This document shows, one piece after another, positions 17,041 to 23,905 of a stretch of 64,000 nt of DNA. Source of the stretch: Aliihoeflea aestuarii. GTDB lineage: Bacteria > Pseudomonadota > Alphaproteobacteria > Rhizobiales > Rhizobiaceae. The stretch covers positions 434,001 to 498,000 of the forward strand of contig NZ_JAAAMK010000003.1 in NCBI RefSeq assembly GCF_024105665.1. Reading direction: 5' to 3'. The notes under the pieces are model-generated. The model worked only from the letters and a program-made list of their open reading frames with translations. It was not told the origin of the DNA and searched no databases. The stretch's first letter is position 1. The number at the start of each line of letters is the position of its first letter. The translations under genes and the position numbers were made by a program.

Positions 17041-18321
17041 TTATTCAGGCGTGATGCGATAGATGTCGCCCTCGTCGATGGCGGCGTAGAGATTGCCGTC
17101 CGGCCCCTGCACCAGCGACCGGAAACGACCGGACTCCATCGGAAGCGCCATTTCGGTCACGTTGTTGACGGACAGGCCGTCCTCCGCCAGATCGACGATG
17201 TCGATACGCTGGCCGACCGGCGTTCCGCCGAAACCGATCCCCATCAATCCGACGACCATACGGCCATCCCATTCGCCCCACTGTTCGCCCGACAGGAAAG
17301 CGGCCGAGACGCTGCCTTGCGACAGACCGTTGTTGTTCCATGCCGGCTTCATCGCGTCCGGATAGGTGTTGAGGTCCGTCATCGGCATGTATTCGGCACG
17401 TTCCTGCGGGTTCATCTCGTCCATCTGGTTCGGCTCGTAGCCGCAATATCCGTCGGGACATTCGCCGCGTCCCGCCTCGCCGGGCCGCGGATCCCAGCCG
17501 CCATTGCCGCCGGCAACCAGCGCGGTGATCTCGTCGGAATGCCACGGACCATGCTCGGCAACCACGGGCTGCCCGGTGTCGGGACGGAACGCGATGCCCT
17601 GTACGTTGCGATGACCGTAGGTGAAGATGCGCGGATCGAAGCCGTCCGGCGCATTGTTGCCTTCGATCGGTTCGCCGTCGCGGTCGATGCGCAGCACCTT
17701 GCCGCCGATCAGCGTCGGGCTTTGCGGCACCTCGGCATTGTGCGTATCGCCCGTCGTCACGAAAAGATGGCCTTCGGGATCGAAACGGATGCGCCCGCCA
17801 TTATGCGCGCCCGGTCCACCGAAAGGCTGGTCCGTGGCCACGGGCTTATAGGGAATGTCGTCGACGATGTCGGTGCGGTCGGACACTTCGGAGAGGTCGT
17901 CGTTCACCACCAGCCGCAGGACGCGGTTGCCGCCCGGTTCGGTGAGGTTCGACGCCGAATAGACATAGACGAACCGGTTCTCATCGAAATCCGGATCGAC
18001 GGCGACGCCGTTCATGCCGGCCTGCCCCTCACAGAACAGATCCTCCCCGGTACTCGAAAAGCCGTCCGATCCGCCTATGCCCAGAAGCGCGTTCACGTCG
18101 CCCGACGGCAACAGGACCGACAGGCCCCGGCACTTCTCGGTGAAGAACATGGTTCCGTCCGGCAGAAACGCCATATCCCACGGATCCTGAAGGTCGGAAA
18201 GCACCGTTTCGTGAGTGAGAGTGGGACCCTGGTTCTGCGCGAGCGCGGCGGCGGGCAAGATAGCGGCCATCGCCGTTGCGGCGAGCGTGGTCGCCTGCCA
18301 GGTCAATAACTTGCTAGGCAT
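17041..18321 (-). CDS. PQQ-dependent sugar dehydrogenase (soluble GDH/aldose sugar dehydrogenase family)
   Basis: 426 aa secreted six-bladed beta-propeller enzyme. Signal peptide at residues 1-28 (cleavage after ALA). Family landmarks are LQDPWDMAFLPDG, the GAHNGGRIRFDPEG blade with the PQQ/catalytic His, and YGHRNVQGIAF. This family (GdhB, YliI/Asd) oxidises aldoses to lactones with PQQ and passes electrons to cytochromes or quinones. The Cys-containing insert near residue 290 (ECPDGYCGYEPNQ) is less usual. GGGAGGAA precedes the ATG. It is transcribed before the cytochrome c gene, suggesting a periplasmic electron-transfer pair. No PQQ synthesis genes are in the window. Confidence 0.85.
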   Translation of the reverse strand: MPSKLLTWQATTLAATAMAAILPAAALAQNQGPTLTHETVLSDLQDPWDMAFLPDGTMFFTEKCRGLSVLLPSGDVNALLGIGGSDGFSSTGEDLFCEGQAGMNGVAVDPDFDENRFVYVYSASNLTEPGGNRVLRLVVNDDLSEVSDRTDIVDDIPYKPVATDQPFGGPGAHNGGRIRFDPEGHLFVTTGDTHNAEVPQSPTLIGGKVLRIDRDGEPIEGNNAPDGFDPRIFTYGHRNVQGIAFRPDTGQPVVAEHGPWHSDEITALVAGGNGGWDPRPGEAGRGECPDGYCGYEPNQMDEMNPQERAEYMPMTDLNTYPDAMKPAWNNNGLSQGSVSAAFLSGEQWGEWDGRMVVGLMGIGFGGTPVGQRIDIVDLAEDGLSVNNVTEMALPMESGRFRSLVQGPDGNLYAAIDEGDIYRITPE

Positions 18322-18436
18322 CGAAGTTCCTCCCGTTGAAATTACGATTGGAACTTAAGCACAACGGTTAAATCAGCGCCAGCTTACATTACGTAACGTC
18401 AATACGAATGCCGGCTGACGACAGGCTGCGTGGCTC

Positions 18437-20341
18437 CTATCCGATCCCCTTGCCCCGCAACGCCGCCTCCACCTCATCCAGAATCGCCGGGTCGTCGATC
18501 GTCGCGGGCATTGACCAGTCCTCGCGGTCGGCGATCTTTTGCATGGTGGCGCGGAGAATCTTGCCGGAGCGGGTCTTGGGGAGGCGCTTGACGGGGACGA
18601 CGGTGCGGAAGGCGGCGACGGGGCCTATCTTTTCGCGGACCAGCGCGACGACTTCGCGTTCGATCTCGTCCGCCGGGCGGTCGACGCCGGCATTCAGGAC
18701 CACGAAGCCGCAGGGGACCTGACCTTTCATCGCGTCGATTATTCCGATGACGGCGCATTCGGCGACGTCGGGGTGTTCGGCGATGACCTCCTCCATGCCG
18801 CCGGTCGACAGGCGGTGGCCGGCGACGTTGATGATGTCGTCGGTGCGCGCCATGATGAAGAGGTAGCCGTCGTCATCGATGATGCCAGCGTCGGCGGTTT
18901 TGTAATAGCCGGAGAACTCTTCGAGATAGGCGCTTTTGAAGCGGGAATCCGCGTTCCATAGCGTCGGCAGGCTGCCGGGCGGCAGCGGCAGCCTTGCCAC
19001 CACATTGCCGAGCGTGCCGCGCGGGACTTCGTGGCCGGCATCGTCCAGGATCGCCATGTCCCAGCCGGGCATGGGCACGCCGGGCGAACCGTATTTGACC
19101 GGCAGAGCGCCGAGGCCGACCGGGTTGTGGCTCATCGGTGCGCCGGTTTCGGTCTGCCACCAATGATCGATGACGGGCTTGCCGAGCTGGTTCTCTGCCC
19201 ATTTGACCGTTTCGGGATCGGCTCGCTCGCCGGCCAGGAACAGGGTGCGGAATTTCGACAGGTCGTATTTTCGCACGAACTCGCCCTTCGGGTCCTGCCC
19301 CTTGATGGCGCGAAAGGCGGTGGGGGCGGTGAAGAGCGCGACGACATTGTGCTCGGAGATCACGCGCCAATAGGTGCCCGCATCCGGCGTGCCGACCGGC
19401 TTGCCCTCGAAGACGACGGACGTGCAGCCGTGAAAGAGCGGCGCGTAGACGATGTAGGAATGGCCGACGACCCAGCCGACATCGGAACCTGCCCAGAACA
19501 CCTCGCCCGGCCTGACGCCGAACTCGTTTTCCATCGACCAGGCGAGCATGACGAGATGGCCGCCATTGTCGCGCACGACGCCCTTGGGCTGGCCGGTCGT
19601 ACCGGAGGTGTAGAGGATGTAGAGCGGGTCGGTGGCCGCGACCGGCACGCAGGGCACGTCGCGCTTGTCAGCCCTGGCCTTTGCGATGGCGGTCGCGTAG
19701 TCGACGTCGCGGCCGGGGGTGAGCGTCGCAATCTGCTGGTCGCGCTGGAGGACGATGACGGTTTCGACCTTGTGCCGGGCCTGCGCGATCGCGCCGTCAT
19801 AGAGCGGCTGGTAGGCGACGATGCGGGTAGGCTCGATGCCGCAGGAGGCGGCGATGATGGCTTTGGGCTTCGCGTCGTCGATGCGGGTGGCGAGTTCGCG
19901 CGCCGCAAAGCCGCCGAAGACGACCGAATGCACCGCGCCGATCCGCGCGCAGGCGAGCATGGCGATTGCGGCCTCCGGCACCATCGGCATGTAGATGATG
20001 ACGCGGTCGCCCTTTTCGATGCCGCGATCCTGCAGCACGGCGGCGAGCGCGACCACTTCGGCCTTGAGTTCGGCATAGGTAAGCGTGCGCTTCGTAGCCG
20101 TGACGGGACTGTCGTGGATCAGCGCAAGCTGATCGGCGCGGCCATTTTCGACATGGCGGTCGACGGCGTTCCAGCAGGTGTTGCAGATCGCATCGGGAAA
20201 CCAGCGGCCATAGACGCCTGCGTTCGCGTCGAAGATGCGGTCGGGTTCGCGCACCCAGTCGACGAGCTTTGCCGCCTCGCGCCAGAAGGCTTCGGGGTCC
20301 GCCTGCCAGCGTGCGTAGGTCTCCTGATAGCGCGATGCCAT
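18437..20341 (-). CDS. prpE: propionyl-CoA synthetase / acetyl-CoA synthetase family
   Basis: 634 aa AMP-forming ligase, the length of PrpE. It has the N-terminal ACS domain (RYQETYARWQADPEAFW), the P-loop YTSGTTGQPKGV at 244-255, and the acetylation-regulated catalytic Lys594 in LPKTRSGKILR. Residues DHWWQTETG are also family-typical. It activates propionate (and acetate) to the CoA ester in the cytosol. The ATG at 20341 follows GGGAGGAC; an in-frame start 45 bp upstream is rejected. There is no prpBCD nearby. Distinguishing PrpE from Acs relies on overall similarity and the short N terminus. Confidence 0.88.
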   Translation of the reverse strand: MASRYQETYARWQADPEAFWREAAKLVDWVREPDRIFDANAGVYGRWFPDAICNTCWNAVDRHVENGRADQLALIHDSPVTATKRTLTYAELKAEVVALAAVLQDRGIEKGDRVIIYMPMVPEAAIAMLACARIGAVHSVVFGGFAARELATRIDDAKPKAIIAASCGIEPTRIVAYQPLYDGAIAQARHKVETVIVLQRDQQIATLTPGRDVDYATAIAKARADKRDVPCVPVAATDPLYILYTSGTTGQPKGVVRDNGGHLVMLAWSMENEFGVRPGEVFWAGSDVGWVVGHSYIVYAPLFHGCTSVVFEGKPVGTPDAGTYWRVISEHNVVALFTAPTAFRAIKGQDPKGEFVRKYDLSKFRTLFLAGERADPETVKWAENQLGKPVIDHWWQTETGAPMSHNPVGLGALPVKYGSPGVPMPGWDMAILDDAGHEVPRGTLGNVVARLPLPPGSLPTLWNADSRFKSAYLEEFSGYYKTADAGIIDDDGYLFIMARTDDIINVAGHRLSTGGMEEVIAEHPDVAECAVIGIIDAMKGQVPCGFVVLNAGVDRPADEIEREVVALVREKIGPVAAFRTVVPVKRLPKTRSGKILRATMQKIADREDWSMPATIDDPAILDEVEAALRGKGIG

Positions 20342-20455
20342 ATGCGTCCTCCCTGATGGCGAATTGGTAACCGGGGGGCGGCGCACCTGTCCAGAGCGGC
20401 GAAAGTCGGACAGGGCGGGCGATACCTGCTATTGGGAGGCGATAGAGGATTCGCC

Positions 20456-20617
20456 ATGCAATCGAAAGTCGTCGCCTTCCTGTTTATCGCCGCGATGGTC
20501 GTGCAGATCATCAAGCCGATCGGCATTCCGGGCCTGAAAAAGCGCGGCGATTTCTGGAAGATCGCCGTGGCGGCGCTCGCTATCATGATGCTGACGGTGC
20601 TGATCCGGCCGCACTGA
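20456..20617 (+). CDS. small two-TM hypothetical protein
   Basis: 53 aa from the ATG at 20456, with AGAGGA as ribosome binding site. Two hydrophobic segments (residues 4-18 and 34-48) flank a basic turn containing PGLKKRGDFW. Small membrane proteins of this shape recur in rhizobial genomes but have no assigned function. It is divergent from prpE and convergent with the SGNH hydrolase gene, 15 bp away. Confidence 0.6.
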   Translation: MQSKVVAFLFIAAMVVQIIKPIGIPGLKKRGDFWKIAVAALAIMMLTVLIRPH

Positions 20618-20632
20618 GCTTAAACCGGAAAC

Positions 20633-21361
20633 TCACGCTTCGACGATGTCGGTGTCGAGCAACAGCGGCAGGAGGTGCTCGGCCCATCGGTCGTAGCCGG
20701 CTTCCGACGCGTGGAAACCGTCGACCGAAAAGCCCGCGATCGGATCGTCGATCGGCAGCCGCGTCGCCGGCACCGCGCCGCGTTCGAGGCAGAGGCGATG
20801 GCCCCAGTAATTGATCAGTCCGGCGCGGATTTCGAGGATGCGCCCGAGTGCGGGCGGCAGAGCGGGCATCAGCGACATTTCCACGACCGGCGACCAGACG
20901 ACCCGCGCTTCGGGCCATTTGGCGCGCAGGGCGTAGAGCAGCGTGCCGAATTCGCGGTTGAACCGCGCGCCGGTGTGGAAGTTCTTTGCGTCGTTGGAGC
21001 CGACGGTGAGCACCAGATGCGTCCAGTGGCCGGGGTCCATGTTGGGCACGACATGATCGCGCAGCCGCCCGGCGGTGGCGGAATTGAAGCCCGCAGCGCG
21101 CCACACGACGGGACGGCCGGTCGCCTCGTGCGCGCGGTGGGCGAGACGGGCGGCGAGGCCGCGCTCCGAGCTTTCGACGCCGACCGAGGCTGCGGAGGAA
21201 TCGCCCAGCACGAGGAGATTGATCGGTTCGCCTTCGCCCGCGATGCGGTGGATGACCGGGCCTTGCGCCGGCAGCATACGCTGGACGCGGCGGCGCACTA
21301 TCAGACCCTGCCAGACATAGACCGGGAAGGCGAGCCAGGTGAGGAGGGGCAGAAGCGACAT
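20633..21361 (-). CDS. SGNH/GDSL-type hydrolase
   Basis: 242 aa from the ATG at 21361. It has an N-terminal membrane-like segment (LLPLLTWLAFPVYVW) and then an SGNH esterase fold: block I LVLGDSSAASVG with the nucleophile Ser, block III GSNDAKNF, and block V DGFHAS with the Asp/His pair. It probably hydrolyses an ester at the membrane or in the periplasm. A TATAAT hexamer lies just upstream of this ATG, so the transcript may have a very short leader; no ribosome binding site is clear, and a start 51 bp upstream is the alternative. Confidence 0.82.
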   Translation of the reverse strand: MSLLPLLTWLAFPVYVWQGLIVRRRVQRMLPAQGPVIHRIAGEGEPINLLVLGDSSAASVGVESSERGLAARLAHRAHEATGRPVVWRAAGFNSATAGRLRDHVVPNMDPGHWTHLVLTVGSNDAKNFHTGARFNREFGTLLYALRAKWPEARVVWSPVVEMSLMPALPPALGRILEIRAGLINYWGHRLCLERGAVPATRLPIDDPIAGFSVDGFHASEAGYDRWAEHLLPLLLDTDIVEA

Positions 21362-21468
21362 CGCCCGATTATAGCGGGCAAGCGGGCGGCAAAAAACCCG
21401 GATGACGGACATCCGAGCGTCTGCGTCATTGTGACCGGGTTAAGGAAACGTGGCGGGTTGCCTTGCCG

Positions 21469-21624
21469 GGTGAGGCATGGACTCCTGTGACCCGCGTGAC
21501 AAGCACGGGGGCAGGCGAGCACAGGGGTGACGGCATCCAGGTCATGTCGGACTTTGCGGCGGTGGGGCTGGCTCTACATTTCCACCCTCACCTCTGTGCT
21601 CGTCACAGAGGTCCACGCCTCGCC
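21469..21624. repeat. diverged copy of the 15.4-kb inverted repeat
   Basis: Left part 21469-21532 and right part 21583-21624 form an imperfect inverted repeat whose core (GTGAGG, CATGGAC, CTGTGAC, GAGCACAG) matches the arms at 15357-15504. The left arm carries an extra segment of about 23 bp. It lies between the SGNH hydrolase and aldolase genes. A second structured stretch follows at 21673-21715. Confidence 0.6.
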
Positions 21625-21672
21625 ATTTCAACCGACGTTGCGTATCCGGCATAAGTACTACCCCACACCTGC

Positions 21673-21715
21673 CTCGACGCCTCGCGTCGACCCACCTCTC
21701 CCACAAGGGGAGAGG
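21673..21715. repeat. two small hairpins downstream of the aldolase gene
   Basis: TCGACGC-CTC-GCGTCGA at 21673-21689 and CCTCTCCC-ACAAG-GGGAGAGG at 21695-21715. The second motif is a common short palindrome of rhizobial intergenic DNA. They may protect the 3' end of the aldolase mRNA; there is no T-run. Confidence 0.45.
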
Positions 21716-21729
21716 GCGGCGTCTTGGCC

Positions 21730-22755
21730 TCAGCCCTGCTTTTCCAGCTCCGCCGACCATTTGCCCTGTGCGGCGAGGCCGTTCATGCGGGCGCGGTGGG
21801 CGAAGGCGGTCTGGGCGGCGGCGACGTTTTCGGTCTTGCCGGCCCATGCCTTTTGCGGTGCGGCCTGAAGCGCGCGGCCGTAGGAGAAGGTGACTTTCCA
21901 CGGCAGCGGACCGGCTGCGTTGATCGCATTGAGATTGGCGGTCGCTTCCTCGTCGGACTGGCCGCCCGACAGGAACGCAATGCCCGGAACGGCGACCGGT
22001 ACGGTTTCCCGGAAGACCTTGATGGTCTTTTCGGCCACTTCCTGCGGCGATGCCTCGGTGCCGGACTTCTTGCCGGGGACGATCATGTTCGGCTTGAGGA
22101 TCGTGCCTTCGAGGTTCACGTCGGCGGCGTAGAGCTCGGAGAAGAGCTGGAGCAGCGTGACCTTCGTCACCTCGTAGCAGGTGTCGATGTCGTGCGCGCC
22201 GTCCATCAGCACTTCCGGCTCGACGATCGGAACGATGCCGGCCTCCTGGCACAGCGCGGCGTAGCGGGCGAGCGCATGGCAGTTGGCGTCGATAGCGGTG
22301 GCGGACGGGACGTTGTTCTCCTCGTCGATGTCGATCACCGCGCGCCATTTGGCGAAGCGCGCGCCGAGCTTGTAATATTCGGCCAGACGCTCGCGAAGGC
22401 CGTCGAGGCCCTCGGTGACGGTGTCGCCCGGAAAGCCGGCAAGCGCCTTGGCGCCGGCGTCGACCTTGATGCCGGCAACCGCGCCGGACGCCTTGATCAG
22501 GTCGACGAGCGGCGTGCCGTCGGCGGCCTTCTGGCGGATCGTCTCGTCATAGAGGATGACGCCGGAAATGTGGTTCTTCATGGCGTCCTGCGAGCGGAAC
22601 AGAAGCTCGCGGTAATCGCGACGGTTCTCTTCGGTCGATTCCACCTTGATCGCGTCGAAGCGCTTCTTGATCGTGCCGGAGCTTTCGTCGGCGGCCAGAA
22701 TGCCCTTGCCGTCGGCCACCATGGCGCGCGCGATGTCTTCGAGACGTTCCGTCAT
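21730..22755 (-). CDS. fda: fructose-bisphosphate aldolase class I
   Basis: 341 aa glycolytic/gluconeogenic enzyme cleaving fructose 1,6-bisphosphate to DHAP and glyceraldehyde 3-phosphate through a Schiff base. Family landmarks are GILAADESSGTIKKRF (18-33), the Schiff-base lysine K221 in GTILKPNM, LSGGQSDEEA, and SYGRALQ. The metal motif of class II is absent. The ATG at 22755 follows AGGAGA and begins at the family N terminus; the longer frame adds unrelated residues. It is a single-gene unit on the minus strand. Confidence 0.95.
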   Translation of the reverse strand: MTERLEDIARAMVADGKGILAADESSGTIKKRFDAIKVESTEENRRDYRELLFRSQDAMKNHISGVILYDETIRQKAADGTPLVDLIKASGAVAGIKVDAGAKALAGFPGDTVTEGLDGLRERLAEYYKLGARFAKWRAVIDIDEENNVPSATAIDANCHALARYAALCQEAGIVPIVEPEVLMDGAHDIDTCYEVTKVTLLQLFSELYAADVNLEGTILKPNMIVPGKKSGTEASPQEVAEKTIKVFRETVPVAVPGIAFLSGGQSDEEATANLNAINAAGPLPWKVTFSYGRALQAAPQKAWAGKTENVAAAQTAFAHRARMNGLAAQGKWSAELEKQG

Positions 22756-22871
22756 CTGCAATGTTCTCCTGATCGAAATGGGTGAATTGGCGCATAGCAG
22801 ATGCGTGTGACGAACGGAATGCTGCGGCGGGCGCTCCAATCGATTGAAATATCACGTCTTTGCAACGAAAC

Positions 22872-22898
22872 AAAAAAGGGCGACCCGAAGGCCGCCCT
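22872..22898 (-). terminator. Rho-independent terminator of the BI-1 gene
   Basis: On the minus strand, stem AGGGCGGCC and GGTCGCCCT with a TTCG loop (22877-22898), followed by a run of T ending near 22872. It lies 25 bp after the BI-1 stop codon. Confidence 0.9.
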
Positions 22899-22922
22899 GA
22901 TCCGTCTGTTTGTTCGCCGTGA

Positions 22923-23705
22923 CTATTCGCGATTGCCCAGGAACTGGAGCATGAACAGAAACAGGTTGATGAAATCGAGGTAGAGACGCAGCGCGCCCAT
23001 GATGGCCTTGCGGCCCATGGCGACGGCGCCGTCGCCCTCGTAGTACATTTCCTTGATCTTCTGCGTGTCGTAGGCGGTGAGGCCGGCGAAGACCAGAACG
23101 CCGATCGCCGAAACCGCGAACTGGAGCGCGGAGGACTGCAGGAAGATGTTGACGATCATCGCGATGATGATGCCGAACACGCCCATGATCAGGAACGAAC
23201 CCATGCCCGTCAGGTCGCGCTTGGTCGTGTAGCCCCACAGCGAGAGCGCGCCGAAGGCGGTTGCGGTGATGAAGAAGGTCTGCGTGATCGACTGGGCCGT
23301 GTAGACCAGGAAGATCGACGACAGCGACACGCCCATCAGCGCGGCATAGGCCCAGAAGGTGGTCTGCGCGGCCGATACGCTCATCTTGTCGATGCGGAAC
23401 GACAGGAAGAACACCATGGCGAGCGGCGCGAGCATGACGACCCAGCGCAGCGGCGAACCGTAGAGCGTGGCGCCGAGCGCGGTGAGCATCTGCCCGTTGC
23501 CGAGCGTGGCGACCGCCTGGCCCGGATCGGACGTGACGGCGAGCGAGACGGTGCCGAGTGCGGCAACGCCGGTGATGGCAAGGCCCAGCGCCATCAGATT
23601 GTAGACCCTGAGCATATAGGCGCGCAGGCCCTGGTCGATCGAAGCGTCGGCCTGGACGCCGCCGGCGGCTCCGTACCGCGCCTGATAATTACGAAGGTCA
23701 GCCAT
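22923..23705 (-). CDS. Bax inhibitor-1/YccA family membrane protein
   Basis: 260 aa integral membrane protein with about seven hydrophobic segments, the TMBIM/BI-1 fold. Family-typical parts are RAYMLRVYNLMALGLAITGV near the N terminus, and FAGLTAYDTQKIKE and LYLDFINLFLFMLQFLG at the C terminus. Bacterial members (YbhL, YccA, BsYetJ) are pH-sensitive calcium-leak channels or FtsH modulators. The ATG at 23705 is preceded by AAGAGGAAC. The leader is highly structured (see the next entry), and the gene ends at a strong terminator, so it is monocistronic. Confidence 0.9.
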   Translation of the reverse strand: MADLRNYQARYGAAGGVQADASIDQGLRAYMLRVYNLMALGLAITGVAALGTVSLAVTSDPGQAVATLGNGQMLTALGATLYGSPLRWVVMLAPLAMVFFLSFRIDKMSVSAAQTTFWAYAALMGVSLSSIFLVYTAQSITQTFFITATAFGALSLWGYTTKRDLTGMGSFLIMGVFGIIIAMIVNIFLQSSALQFAVSAIGVLVFAGLTAYDTQKIKEMYYEGDGAVAMGRKAIMGALRLYLDFINLFLFMLQFLGNRE

Positions 23706-23800
23706 GTGAATGGTTCCTCTTGCTATGCATCCCGTCCGGTGTCGGAGCCGCCGATAGGCGCATGCTCCAGGCGCCGCTGGCGGGACTCCAGCATGCCTGT
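23706..23800 (-). promoter_or_regulatory. probable ybhL leader RNA
   Basis: The 5' leader of the BI-1/YbhL-family gene folds strongly. Arms GCATGCT and AGCATGC (23760-23766 with 23790-23796) enclose a smaller CCGC/GCGG hairpin, and a second GC-rich stem lies nearer the start codon. Established knowledge: an alphaproteobacterial structured element called the ybhL leader occurs upstream of exactly this gene family. Assignment is by position and structure, not by covariance-model score. Confidence 0.5.
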
Positions 23801-23905
23801 TGCAGAATATGCGCATTCTTTGCGGCGTTCACAAGACCAAACCGAACGTGAAATACGCCGTGAACGGCGGCAATTGGTCTCGATCGGTGAAAATATGCGC
23901 TTTTC

